This document shows, piece by piece, positions 11,101-21,900 of a DNA stretch of 64,000 nt. The stretch comes from Stentor coeruleus. Lineage: Eukaryota; Ciliophora; Heterotrichea; Heterotrichida; Stentoridae. A program made the translations under genes and the position numbers. Within the stretch, counting starts at the first letter, position 1. Each line of letters opens with the position of its first letter. The stretch is taken from NCBI GenBank assembly GCA_001970955.1, contig MPUH01000158.1, positions 28,932 through 92,931 of the forward strand. The letters are read 5' to 3'. The notes under the pieces were generated by a model. That model was not told the DNA's origin. It saw only the letters and a program-made list of their open reading frames with translations, and did no database searches.

Positions 11101-11367
11101 TTCTTCAGAGATTTGGCATTGTTCTAAGGATGTGAGGAGGGAGTTTTCATTTAGATGTTTGAGGAAATTGTGAAGTTTTGTTGATGAAGCTTGACGAAGG
11201 TGAGGATTAGAACTAGTTGATGTAATTTCAAGAAGGACTGTGATGGTTGAGTTTTTATCTTGGCTTATAAGGTCGAGTTCTTGCTCAGCTTGTTTACGTA
11301 AGATATCATCATGGCTTGTAAAAGTTATGGTCAATAAGTCTGAGATCCGTGAGTATTTTTCAGCCAT
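8164..11367 (-). CDS. Importin-7/8-like nuclear transport receptor
   Basis: A 1067-residue all-helical HEAT-repeat protein. Residues 1-100 have the importin-beta N-terminal character: short helices with AEQELD, then LRQASSTKLHNFLK, the Ran-binding part of these receptors. Around residues 690-760, the stretch with EIFEDDIVIVLMSIM followed by a WEVFNMIPVF helix resembles the FEDDI region of importin 7/8 (yeast Nmd5 and Sxm1). These receptors carry ribosomal proteins, histones and signalling proteins into the nucleus in a Ran-dependent cycle. Length fits the family (about 1040). The C-terminus is short and basic (VKAKKNR). The exact subfamily is inferred from weak motifs; exportin-2 or importin-11 relatives are less likely. 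Confidence 0.78.
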   Translation of the reverse strand: MAEKYSRISDLLTITFTSHDDILRKQAEQELDLISQDKNSTITVLLEITSTSSNPHLRQASSTKLHNFLKHLNENSLLTSLEQCQISEEIFKIMLLNIEKPTLSALSLSLNSLLSEDKNGLVYSKLSQFVGQNIHGQVSSIKACFQVIKLLFSTLTSNFSTKNYFQHLLPNLILVGQNALTILGQAFTSQNEDQIKTSMDLLNDWAECFSQILEHFEMISPKVLRQFLKNFDTAELFLNILFYKFSDNFISLDLNPVFQNFTSMKANVLKSLNILMQYTIDSKKKLIEEQGKIQKVQTLTGVDLPETHYVIVCTRVIKMLIETLLEISRNISLYDIQSEPGKNFIIESLDLCVKCCKERMFFTYFIESYKSFIIEFIPNALTTTKEEIEKSQTDPQEFVNLGIDICETQESGNIRTTSAKLLEVICENIDGALSFFIGLIVQSFDISLSGRLSNINSNQILYYDYDEEKILSNCFIMLCIVSLNVSRRKDLIITIESLLIKYYDILVKTHSAVISSRLCLLLYFYSEHIFKNDENWLIKWIWFLINSMDQENISQIIVVQACETFSALVQNEEIILRIYNFIPEIFTKLISCIAKQENKNFFEGICEFFRWHENISNDLAVELVQKLVDKILVLVSKLNIYKDKEKNILISKCWNIIRAICRMENFTNDFRLDIEGTMMPLISLLGKQEAEIFEDDIVIVLMSIMRQNQKVSFIEWEVFNMIPVFQLKQQGSLQNLLKLINYYILYGRDYILNNPSILFTDFTYTNISDITIKSSSLIELASRSLYSKKTHNINEAFNTEGAILLQLLLSSFPNYLDNALPVILYSIFERYKNPPIKQNFFKIRLLCVVLQSLVYNFSLTTSLLSKETYSPNISYLKFVILDIINNYSSFKHSCDRKLLILGLSQIFTQTQLPQDITILISEIFEMLIIILSEQTSDKTVNKGNVNKILKKILNEDLDDIDDTEIIVKGARLMYSNPESSSLDENEASISCTQLLTSLKNFDEISHFKQILHSLNTSNPVYIKSLIGSLTEIRKKQLMDIIASTTITFNHPDQATTVRKIVKAKKNR

Positions 11368-11646
11368 GTTGAAATGCTTATTTGTAAAATGATAAGAAAA
11401 ATTAGGTTTTTGGTCTAAGAGTGAAGGATTTTATATAAGAAAAAAAGAATAAATTATTTTTTTTGTGTTAAAGTATTATAAAATATGTTTTTTAATAGAA
11501 AATAAGCTTGAATATCATAAAAGTATAGGGTTTGCTGAGTTATTTTGTATAAAATTATTAGATATTTCAGCTAATTTTGCGTTTTTATATTAGGATTTAC
11601 ATGTAATTTATTTAGTTAACCTTCTCCTAATTACTCATACTAGGAC

Positions 11647-13728
11647 CTAGTTGGTTTTTCCATTAGAACAATCTAAACTACAAAGCTCGGGCATGCTTTG
11701 AACCTCATATATGACCCCAATGGGGTTTTCTATATTTAAAGCAATTTCTCTATATTGTATTTGGCCGAAATTTGTTGAGGAAACCCCTTTTTCTATATTC
11801 ATTTCTTCCATTTTCTTCTTGTCAATAGCTCTTGGGATTAAAATATCAGCGTTTTTTATCCAGTTGTGCTTTAAAGCTTCTCTACTACTAAGGCGATCAT
11901 CTGAGTTCCTTTTAATAATTTTAGTCAAAAAATCTATAGCGAATGGTGTAAATGATTTCCAATATGGCTCTTCAAAACTTAGATTTCCTCTTAAAGTTAG
12001 ATCGATAAGAATCTGTTTATCTTTATGATCAAAAGGTAACCTGCCACGAAGTAATAAATATGCTATAATCCCTACAGACCAAACATCAACTTTATGATTA
12101 TAACCTGTCTGGCTCAGAACCTCAGGGGCTACATATCCCAAAGTGCCACATGCTAAATTCTGTATATCATTCGGTCCTGCCAATTTAGATAAACCAAAAT
12201 CCGCTACTTTAACAAAAGGAATATCCGAATCATCAGTTAAAAGTATATTCTCAGGTTTAATATCCCTATGAACAATCCCAAGATCATGGAAATACGCAGT
12301 AGCTTCCAATAACTGCTTCACAATCTTACTTGCCGAGTATTCAGAAAATACTTTTTTTTTTACAATCCTATCAAAAAGTTCTCCTCCTTCAACGAGCTCC
12401 ATAACAATCAAAATATGTTTTTTACTATCAAAAATCTCTTTAGTTTTTATAACCCCAGGATGGTCTAAAATTTTTAAAATACTAATTTCTCCTTGTAACA
12501 AATCCCGTTCTAAAGCTGTTAGTTTTGATTTCTTAATAACTTTAACTGCCCATTTTTTATACGTTGCATGTTCAGTACAAATATAAACATCAGAAAATTT
12601 TCCATGTCCAATTTTTGCCCCTAAAGTATAAAATTCTTTAAATTTACGAACTCTTGAAGCATATTCTAAGAAACGCAACCAATCATCACGTTCTTTACGT
12701 AAATCACTCCACAAAAGGATTTCTCCAAAGTTTTGACATTGATGGGTAATAGAAATACCAAATTTGTTAGATATATAATAATCACCTATAATCTCAGCAT
12801 AACAACCTTCCATATATACAACTTCTGCTGGGTATTTGCTATTAATATTCTCATACAGCAACAAGACTTTATCTTTTAAAATCCCATACTTACTGATCAA
12901 CTTATCCCCAAATTTCATATAAAGTTCCCCAGAAATCTGTGAATGACATAAACTTTTCCTTGGTGATGATGTAATTGTATCTTCCAAAAAATCATTATTC
13001 CATAGTTGCTCATTAAAACATTTATCAAAAATCACGACAAAACTTGGAGCTGATTTGATAAATTCTTGAAATTGCGTAAAAGTTAATGCTTCACCATTAC
13101 CAAAAGTTGTAACTAAATTATTAACTTGTTCATAAATAGAAAGGTCTTCATGATAAATATTTAAAGATTTCGGTATAGTATTGCTTCTTTTTTTAACTAA
13201 ATAAAAATTACTTCTGATTTGTTTATCTGAAGTATTAGAACTTATATCAGATTTATCTAAAACTTCAAGTCCTAATAAAGCGACCTAAGTTTGGATTACG
13301 ACAATTTGCATTTCTTTAGCATCGAGGACAAGATCATCTTTGCTGTCACACAATTCAAAAATAACCCTGGTTTTACGATCAGATAAACCTTTACAGTAAT
13401 TGGCGATTCCTGATAAAAAACACTCAAAGTCAATTTGATGAGTTTTTTTCATGTCGAAGTAACTAAATAAACGTTCTCCGAGAAGACCCTATTTTTATGG
13501 TACTGGCAAGTAAAAAACTGATGAAAATGTGTCTTTGTTTATTGTTTCTTTGTTAAATCTTCTTGATAGATCAGCGAAAAGAAGTTGAAGCATTATGGTT
13601 TCTTCTTTAGTGACTAATTGACTAATACATTTTGTTAATAGGGTTTTTATGTTGCTGGAAGTTTTAGTTGGGAGGATTATTTTACGGATTGGCGAGACTG
13701 GCTTTAGCTTAGCAGAACAAATACCCAT
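11647..13728 (-). CDS. CDPK-type kinase: acylation signal, EF-hand-like region, PH domain, CAMK kinase
   Basis: Three exons (13504-13728, 13300-13488, 11647-13284) joined across two 15-base introns give 683 residues in one frame. The start MGICSAKLK is a good N-myristoylation plus palmitoylation signal. Exon 2 holds two EF-hand-like loops (FDMKKTHQIDFECF and CDSKDDLVLDAKEM); both lack the usual glycine, and the first lacks the position-12 acid, so calcium binding is doubtful. Residues about 253-347 look like a PH domain ending in a conserved-Trp helix (DDWLRFLEYA). The kinase follows at about 355-615: GHGKFSDVY, AVKVIKK, HRDIKPENI, DFGLSK, GTLGYVAPE. EF-hands, then PH, then a C-terminal kinase is the order seen in apicomplexan CDPK7 rather than in classic CDPKs. 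A membrane-anchored, lipid-sensing kinase is likely. Confidence 0.85.
13285..13299 (-). other. 15-base intron 2 of the EF-hand/PH/kinase gene
   Basis: On the minus strand this is GTAATCCAAACTTAG. It contains the in-frame stop TAG, and removing it joins two coding stretches in the same frame (MQIV to ALLGLEV). Length, GTA start and AG end fit Stentor introns. Confidence 0.88.
13489..13503 (-). other. 15-base intron 1 of the EF-hand/PH/kinase gene
   Basis: On the minus strand this is GTACCATAAAAATAG, with two in-frame stops inside. Removal joins YLP to GLLGERLF and leads straight into an EF-hand-like segment. Confidence 0.9.
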
Positions 13729-15271
13729 TTTATAATTATTTGATAAATTTAAATTATTATTGGAAGTTGGATAGCTGAAATAGGATTTTTATAGGTGGAA
13801 GGATTGTGCAATAGGAGAGATTTTTGAGTTGTGAGGTTGAGAGGAAATTATGAAGGGAGGATGTGGGTTTTGATGGTTTGAAGGTTTGATGATGGGTAGT
13901 ATGATGGGTTTTATGGTTTTTTGGATTAGAGATTTTGAAGTTTTTTGAGTTTTTTAGAGGTTTTGAAGGTTTTTTGAGGGTTTAGGAGGGATTAAGATAG
14001 ATTGAACTTTTGAGAGGTAAATTATGAATATTTTGAGGTAAGAATTTATTTTTTTTAATATGAGGAAATGAAGATTTTTATAGAAAATTTAGATAGAAGT
14101 AGGATGTTATATATAATAAGGTAATATTTATGATTAATAATAGTTGTAGAAACTGAATTTTATAACAATGAGATTTGATTCTAGAAATAAGTAAATGAAC
14201 AACTTTTAAAAAGTTGGAATTGGTTTATTTGCTGATGAATTATCGCTTATTTGATTATGATGATATACATTTTTATATCTAAATAAATGATTAGATTAAA
14301 TTACAAGTATATAGATATAAAATAGGTATATAAAGTTAAGATTTTCTAGGTGGAAACTGCTTACAACGATATCATCTGAAATTTCTGATATTTTTACTGG
14401 GATTTTGATTAAACTTTTCCTAGCCGAAATTTAAGTTTGTTTATGATAATAAACACTTTTATCTATTAGGCTACAAGATGCAGTTAAAATATATAAGACT
14501 TTCATAATAAAAATGAAAAAAACAAAACTTTCACAGTGGAAAATCTGTGAGACAGTCAATTCTGTTAGTCTTAAGATTGACTGAGCTATTAATTTATGTA
14601 TTCTTGATCATAAAGCAAATTTAAGATTTTTTCTTTATGCAAATTGTGTTTTCTAATAATTGTATTCGATTTAATAATATAAACTCTTCTAGTAATTATA
14701 GATAGTATGTCTAAATTTTAATATAAACTAACCATACCACTTAATATTTCGCATTAAATAAAAACTTATAAACACAAATCCACTTCTAAAAATTTACCCA
14801 AACATTAACTCTTCCAACACACCCTTACTAAATCTTCCTAAATACCTTTAATCCTGACAAATATCCTCTAAAATCTTTTATTAATGCAAAATCTATTCAG
14901 AACCTATACCCAACTTCCAAAAACCACACAAGCATTCTCAAAAATACAAAAAAACCTTTCTCCATCTAAAACCCCTAAATTTCTTAATCAACCATCTCAA
15001 AACAACAAAAACTCTCATAAACTTAAACATCAAAATCTTCACAACTCATCCAACTACAAAAAATCCTAATCATCCATCACAAGCTTTAAATGCCAAATCC
15101 CCATTTACTACAATAAAAAAAAATCCTCAACATCCTTAAAAACATAAAACCAGCATATCTAAATCAAAAAATCTGTAAAAAAATTATCTTCCTTCCTCTC
15201 ACCCATCCTATTTAATAAATTTAAATCATCCTTGATCATATTAGCCATAAAAAATTTAAATTGAATATAAA
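13729..15271. other. Divergent intergenic region with a candidate structured RNA
   Basis: Next to the minus-strand kinase gene (13740-14040) the plus strand is G-rich. Next to the channel gene (14730-15250) it is C-rich and nearly free of G. In between, 14531-14583 holds two consecutive perfect hairpins (see separate entry). A 61-codon frame at 14884-15069 lies in the G-poor stretch, where stop codons are rare by composition, and is not called as a gene. Confidence 0.5.
14531..14583. ncRNA. Candidate structured RNA or regulatory element (two hairpins)
   Basis: TCACAG (14531-14536) pairs with CTGTGA (14545-14550) around an 8-base loop. Two bases later CAGTCAAT (14553-14560) pairs with ATTGACTG (14576-14583) around a 15-base loop. 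A T-run lies about 40 bases downstream on the plus strand. It sits in an intergenic region about 0.7 kb from the genes on either side. No known RNA family is recognised and transcription is not shown; it could equally be a protein-binding palindrome pair or chance. Confidence 0.25.
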
Positions 15272-18200
15272 ATGTCAGAGCCTCCAGTTTGGTCGCCTCT
15301 AAAAGTTGGTTTAGTGTCAAAATTTATAATGTCCCGAGTGAAATCTCAAGACCGTGCAGCCCTTGAAGCAATTTTTAACCCAACAAACCTTCACTCATAT
15401 GTCCTTGAGTTAAAAAAAGCCCAATCTATCATGGAAAAATACTGTCCTATAGAAATAACAACTCCATTTAAAGGTAACTGTCTAGAAGTCACCTCCTGTA
15501 ACAAGTATTTTGTTTTTGGTAGTATTGAAGGTCGTCTAGCTGTAGTTGAACGAGAAACTAAAGAAATTTTACATGACATTAATTTAGAAGGTGGAAGCAT
15601 TTATACACTAGCTTTGTTTAATGAAGACCATTCTCTTCTAGCTGCAGGTAAAGATGGGATAATCCGTAATTTCAATTTCCGGACTTTTAAACTTGAAAAG
15701 TCTTTTCAAGGACATGAAAAAGAAGTCAATGAAATCATTGTATCACAAGATGGTGAAAAAATATACTCAGTTTCTGATGATTGTACAGTGAGAATGTGGG
15801 ATATAAACGAAAACGAAGGACAGATTTTATTTTACCACGACAAAGCTGTACTTTGTATAGACAAAAGTGATGATGGGACACATTTGGTAACAGGAGGAGC
15901 TGATAAGAAAGTAAAAGTCTTCAATTTAGATAATGAAGTAGTCCAAAGTTCCCTAACTGAACTCTCATCAAGTGTTTGGTCAGTAAGATTTTCTCAAGAT
16001 AGCGAATATATAGCCGCAGGGGATAGCAATGGGGTTATAAAACTATGGAAATTCGAAACCTTAGAATTATTTAAAACCCTGAATGGTCATACAAAAAGAA
16101 TAACCCATTTAACTTTTAACACAGCAAATACAACTTTAATATCCTCTAGTAATGATACAACATTAAGGATTTGGGATATAATTGAAGATAAACATGAAAT
16201 TATCCTTAGTGGACATACTGATTGGGTTAAAAACTTTAGACTATCACAAGATGAAAAATATATATATTCAATAGCTGAAAATTATAAAATAATGACATGG
16301 AATTTCCCAAGGTTTGATAAATCCTGTTGCCGAAAAGCTAATAAATCTCCAATACAGTTAATATGTTCATCATCAAATAATCAATATTTATATACTTCGG
16401 ATATTAATGAAATTGCTGTATGGACACTTCATGATAAAGAATATTATAAAACCCTTAAGACCCAATGGAAACTCTCAGCAATGTGCACAAATTCAGATGG
16501 TTTAGGAATTATAGCTGCATATGAGAATAATGAAATTCACTTTTGGTCTGTTGAAGATAGTGAGAGTCAATTTAAAAAAAAACATTCTTCGCATATAAGA
16601 TGTATTGTATGTAGTCCTGATGGCAGATATGTTGTTGTTGGTGATGTGAATTTCCGTGTGACGGTATATAACAAAAGGAATTTTAGGGTTTCTAATGTTT
16701 TTAGAAGGCACAATGCAGTTATAAACTCCATTATATTTGGAAAACCAATAAACGGGGAAAATGACAAACTGTATTCTGGAGGTGATGATAAAGTTATTTT
16801 CATTTACTCAATAAATGAAAACAAGTCTTTAAGATTACCTGGAAGCCATCAAGAACCTATAAGCCAAATGCTCGTATCAAGAAACAATGAGTTATTGATT
16901 TCTGGTGATACATCTGGGGTGATAAAAATATGGCATTTACTTCAACAGATATGTATGAAAACTCTTAACACCCACACAGCTAAAATAACAGGGATTTATT
17001 TTACTGAGAATTCAAAGTATTTTTGGCTTTCATCTTTAGATGCTAGTGTTTCATTATGGAACTCAGCAAGTTTCACTCAAGTTACAAACCTCCATACAAA
17101 ATACCCTGTCTCAGCTTTGTGGTGTACAAAAAATGAAGCTGATATTGTCTTAGGGGAAAATGATGAGGTGCACTTTTTAGAAAATCCATTACGGACTAGT
17201 CAGTTTTTTATATATGGACCAGGTAGGGATTATTATTCTTTTATGAAATATATTATGAGGATATGTGAAAATGGTGAAGAACCACATGACCCTGAAATGG
17301 ATAAGTGGATGATAACCCCTTATGAGATTAATGCTTTACATTTTTATGCGTATCTCAATTTACCTGGGCATTTAAAGGCGGCATTGAATTCAGATAGTCC
17401 ATTTTATGTGTCGAAATCAGGATATAGTCCTATACAGATAGCTTTACATAGGAATTTTAGGGATTGTATAAACGTTATTATTAAGAGTATTTGTACTAAA
17501 GTTGAAGAAAACCCGTATACAGTGAATTTTCTTGAAGAGTCTATAGTAAAACTTAACTTATTAGGTTTAAGAGACCTTGACGATTTTTATGAATCAATAC
17601 TTTTTAGGACTAAAGATCGCCTTTTACCTAAATTTTGTGATGAAAACGTCACCTTGCCTATAATGCATTTCTCTAGAAACCTCGGCCCACATCAAAAAGA
17701 CTTTTTTACACATGGGCAAATATCGAATTTCGGTACCCCATTAGCTTTTTGGCAAAGTGCTTTAAGATTAGATGTTGTTATGGGTTCTAGAGACTCACTT
17801 ATTTTCTTAGAAAGTATTAAAGACTGTCCAAACACAAATATTTTCCGTACATCATTTGTTAGAGAACTTATACTTTACAAATGGAAGTATTTGAAATGGG
17901 TACTTCTTCCTCAGGCTATAACTTATTTTGTGTATATGATATGCTTATCAGTGTATAGTATTGTGTTTAGTAGTGATTGTGAACCTTTACTTTTGGCGAT
18001 TTTTCTAATAAATACGATTTTGGCTTGTTATGAAGTGTTTCAGATGATTTTGACTAGATCTTCTTATTTAAGTGATCCTTGGAATTATATTGATTTTACA
18101 AGGATGAGTTTGTGCTTTGTGTATATTGGAATGCACTGGTTAGGGTTTAATAAAAAATATGCTGAGAAGGTTTTGGTTGGGTTGATTTTTGTCACTATGG

Positions 18201-18904
18201 TCAGGGGGATTAGTTATTTTAGACTTTTTGATAAAACAAGGTATATGATAAATCTGCTTAGAGAAACTATTAAAGATATGAAGAGTTTTTTGATACTTTT
18301 GAGTTACTCCACATATTCATTTGCTTTGATATACTTTATAATGGTGAATAATGTACTTAAATACAGTGCCAAAGCAAGTACAGAAACAAGTACAGAAACA
18401 ACTGTCGACCAACAAAAACCATTTTCTGAATATATCGCCATATCATATTTACTAAGTCTTGGTAGTTTCGACACAGATAACTACGGCGCTTTTGAATGGA
18501 TTATTTTCTTTTTCGCTTCTGTAATAAACCCTTTAATAATGCTCAATCTTCTTATAGCCATAATGGGAGATACTTATAGTCGTGTTGCTGAAGAACAAGA
18601 AATTGCTGATATGCAAGAATTAACAGAAATGGTCATAGAAGGTGAGTATTTGTTATTTTGCAAAAGGAATAAAGGTACTAGAACATATATGCAAATATGT
18701 AAAGAAGAAGAACTTAGTGCTCAAGATGTGACAATTGAACAGAAATTAGATAAATTGAAATTAAGAGTTAAAGAAGTAGAAACATCTTTTATACAAAGAA
18801 GTCAAGAAATGAGAATGGAAGTTCAAGACACTATAGCTGGGATTAATAGTAAAGTTGATGAAATGACAGGATTGATTGAACAGATCAGTCTGACTCAAGA
18901 TTAA
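15272..18904 (+). CDS. WD40 double-propeller / TRP-like cation channel fusion
   Basis: A 1210-residue single-exon protein. Residues 1 to about 640 hold fourteen WD40-type units, enough for two seven-bladed propellers; clear ones include FQGHEKEV..VRMWD, LNGHTKRI..LRIWD and HTAKI..VSLWN. A linker (about 660-800) has an ankyrin-like SGYSPIQIALHRNF unit. Six membrane segments follow from about residue 873, with DPWNYIDFTR in the S3 region, a pore stretch about 1045-1070 (EYIAISYLLSLGSFD) and S6 ending LNLLIAIMGDTY, the TRP-type ion transport signature. The last 60 residues are coiled coil, possibly for assembly. TRP-like cation conduction in a membrane is inferred; ion and gating are unknown. 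A short STETSTETT repeat sits between S5 and the pore. Confidence 0.9.
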   Translation: MSEPPVWSPLKVGLVSKFIMSRVKSQDRAALEAIFNPTNLHSYVLELKKAQSIMEKYCPIEITTPFKGNCLEVTSCNKYFVFGSIEGRLAVVERETKEILHDINLEGGSIYTLALFNEDHSLLAAGKDGIIRNFNFRTFKLEKSFQGHEKEVNEIIVSQDGEKIYSVSDDCTVRMWDINENEGQILFYHDKAVLCIDKSDDGTHLVTGGADKKVKVFNLDNEVVQSSLTELSSSVWSVRFSQDSEYIAAGDSNGVIKLWKFETLELFKTLNGHTKRITHLTFNTANTTLISSSNDTTLRIWDIIEDKHEIILSGHTDWVKNFRLSQDEKYIYSIAENYKIMTWNFPRFDKSCCRKANKSPIQLICSSSNNQYLYTSDINEIAVWTLHDKEYYKTLKTQWKLSAMCTNSDGLGIIAAYENNEIHFWSVEDSESQFKKKHSSHIRCIVCSPDGRYVVVGDVNFRVTVYNKRNFRVSNVFRRHNAVINSIIFGKPINGENDKLYSGGDDKVIFIYSINENKSLRLPGSHQEPISQMLVSRNNELLISGDTSGVIKIWHLLQQICMKTLNTHTAKITGIYFTENSKYFWLSSLDASVSLWNSASFTQVTNLHTKYPVSALWCTKNEADIVLGENDEVHFLENPLRTSQFFIYGPGRDYYSFMKYIMRICENGEEPHDPEMDKWMITPYEINALHFYAYLNLPGHLKAALNSDSPFYVSKSGYSPIQIALHRNFRDCINVIIKSICTKVEENPYTVNFLEESIVKLNLLGLRDLDDFYESILFRTKDRLLPKFCDENVTLPIMHFSRNLGPHQKDFFTHGQISNFGTPLAFWQSALRLDVVMGSRDSLIFLESIKDCPNTNIFRTSFVRELILYKWKYLKWVLLPQAITYFVYMICLSVYSIVFSSDCEPLLLAIFLINTILACYEVFQMILTRSSYLSDPWNYIDFTRMSLCFVYIGMHWLGFNKKYAEKVLVGLIFVTMVRGISYFRLFDKTRYMINLLRETIKDMKSFLILLSYSTYSFALIYFIMVNNVLKYSAKASTETSTETTVDQQKPFSEYIAISYLLSLGSFDTDNYGAFEWIIFFFASVINPLIMLNLLIAIMGDTYSRVAEEQEIADMQELTEMVIEGEYLLFCKRNKGTRTYMQICKEEELSAQDVTIEQKLDKLKLRVKEVETSFIQRSQEMRMEVQDTIAGINSKVDEMTGLIEQISLTQD

Positions 18905-18946
18905 GTAACTTTCTTCATTATCCCGCCTTTTTTATATAATTTTTAA

Positions 18947-21900
18947 ATGGAGTTTGTCTTACCTTTGAAGTTTGAGCACCTGGCGGAAGACCGGAATGAA
19001 AGCAAGTTTTTTGTTCAGAGTGTGTTTAAGGTTGATAATTGGGATGAAAACAAACAGAAAAAACAGCTGGAGAAGGTTATGAATGAACTTTTTAGTACGG
19101 ATGAAAGCGCTTTTCAGATCAGGAAATTTTTTGATGTATTTTATGCGTTTATTTATCATTATCAGAAGCTTAGTAATGAGATGCAGGATGAAGTGTTGAA
19201 AATAGTTACGGCGGCATTTAATTCGGTGGTATCTTATGTCGAAAAAAATCAGACTCAGGATGATGATGTATTGGAGTGTTTTAAGATGTACCTTGTACTT
19301 ATTTATGGGATTTTTACTAGGGCCAAGGGAATTTCAGGGTCGAAAGCTTTTAAAGTCCTTAGTAGGTCTTTGCCACAATTCAAAAATTTATACTCACCAG
19401 AAAAGCCGGAAACTCGTTTGTTAGAAATAATAATCGAGATAGGTTTTTCCGAGATCGAAAGAGGAAGCGAAAGCGAAGTAGTCGAAGTAATGAAATGGGT
19501 CAAAGATATCGAAAACCCAGACATATGGGATGGATGGCGAGCCAAAGCAATCAACGTGCTTTTCGGCGAAAGCGAGAAATGTGTCAAACCACTCGTAAGC
19601 ATAGTAAAAAACGATCCAAGTCTTCTAAACGATTTCTTATCCTCCTTATCCGAAGGTATTCTGGCAAATAATCAAGTCAATGAAACCCAAGGTATAAAAA
19701 ACGTCGGTATTTTCATCACAAAACTCACAGCAAAAATGCCAAGAGAAATACTCATGAACGTTTCAGTAATAGTCCACTTACTAAACTGTGAAGTATTTTC
19801 ATTAAGAAATGCTGTTGTCTTATCAATAGGAGAAATACTTTGTTATATCATCAAAAAAGATATGGACCAAAGTGCAGAAAGAGATACATATACAAATTAT
19901 AGAGAACAATTACTTCAGATACTTAAAAGTAGGATTATGGATAAATCAAGTTTTTGCCGGGCAAAAGTTTTAGAAGCTTTTGAAACTTTAACTAAAGAAT
20001 CTTTATTACCTAGAGACTGGTTTTTACCTGTATTAAAATTAGCAAGTTCAAGGCTTTTAGATAGTACCGCGCTTGTGAGAAAAAAAGCTACAGGGCTTTT
20101 AGAAAACCTTGTATATCAAAACAAGCTTTTAGAAGGGGAAATGAAAATCGAACCAAAAGAATCTATTGAAGCCCAGTTGCAAAGGCATAAAGATGCGCTA
20201 AAGTCTTTTGAAAACGCTTTAGAAGGACAATATGATGAAACCACAGCAGGTCTTGATAAAGAAGAAGCCCAACAAAAATCTATTAAAGAGCAAATCCTTG
20301 TAAAATTCCTTGAAGGGTATTTGGAAATGATACAAATCTTCCAAAACTCAATAAAAATCCTCATTGAACTTCTTAAAAGTAAAAACACCTCAGATGTCAT
20401 TGGGTCTATCGATGTTTTAGTTGCCTGTTCACTAAGAGATATATGTGAACCTAATGAAGTAGTCTCAGCAATGCTCAGTTTAGTCTGTAATAGTGAACAA
20501 GGTGTTCGTAAAAAAGTCCTCGATGCTTTCTATAACATCTACCTCAATAAAAAATTCAACAATGAAGATTCAAGTATAAACAAAATCCTTCAAATGATTG
20601 AAAAATTAAACATAGGCCAACTTGCAAGTCTTGAAAGCTTATTCACTGAACTTTTTGCAGCATCTATGGTCCCAGGTGAAATAAAAAAGAAAATCTGGCT
20701 TAAATTCAAAACTGAAGAATCTTATCCATCAGCATGTATTTTAAGGTTTTTATCTTTATCTACAGATAGAAGTTTTTTAGAACGAAGATATGATACTTTT
20801 GCTTCTAGAACCTTAGCTTTATCTAAAAACTGGAAAATATTTAGAGAGTGTCTTTTAGCTTTTCAATTTTTAGAATATCAAGGAGAAAAAACAGATAATT
20901 TATTATGTAAAGCAGCACATCAGTTATTTGAAATTGAAACATCAGGATGGTTTCCTGTAGCAGAACAGCTTATTAGAACTTGTTCTGTATTATGTGAAAG
21001 CCCATTATCTGTATTTAAAGCTTTAGCAATCAAAGGGTTAAAAATATTATTAGAAGGAAATAGTCGTGAAGCTGATTTGGCTAAAGCTATTTTTATAGGA
21101 GGGGAAATTGCTATGAAAGTTGTCGTATATGGGGATAAATTAGGCAGTGAATTTAAAAAACGTATGGAAACAACAAAGACTAATGATGAATTAGAAGAAA
21201 TCAATGGTGGAAGAGCTGCACAGGTGCAATTGGAACTTAAAGCACTTAAGATGTCACAAGAAAATATTGTTTTTGAAGGTTTATTATCAAAATTCACCCC
21301 AATAATTTTGTCTCTTGTTAAAAAACTTGATGAAGTTAAAACTTTGACTTTAAGAAAAGTACTTGTATTGTCTTTAGCTAAGCTCATGTGTATTAATCAG
21401 AAAATCTGTGAACAAAATTTATTACTTCTTATAAAAATTGCTAAAGAAAACGAAGATTCTGGGATAAGAAGTACTGCGGTTATAAGCTTAGGAGATTTAG
21501 TTATGAGACACCCTAATTTACTTGAACAACAAAGTACACAGTTATTTTCTTTACTTACAGATGCATGTGTTGAAGTAAGAAAAAAAGCCCTTTTGATTAT
21601 AAGTCACTTAGTTTTGAATGATATGTTAAAAATGAAAGGGCTTATGGCAAACATATTAAAATGCTATTTGGATTTAGAACTAAGGGGAATTGTTTGTGTT
21701 TTTATAGAAGAGCTTAATCAAAAAAGCCCTAATGATATATATAATATGATCCCAGATTCAATAAGCAATATGCTAAAAATGGATTTATCACATAATGAAT
21801 TTAAGATTATTGTTGATATGATATTTGCTTATATTACTAAAGAAAGACAAGGGGAAAATTTAACTGAAAAATTATCGTCGAGGTTTAAAGATGGGGGTAA

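Noticed and set aside
14884-15069. 61-codon ATG frame upstream of the channel gene
   Set aside because: It lies in a stretch nearly free of G, where TAG and TGA stops are rare, so such frames arise by composition. An upstream ORF in the 5' UTR is possible but not supported.
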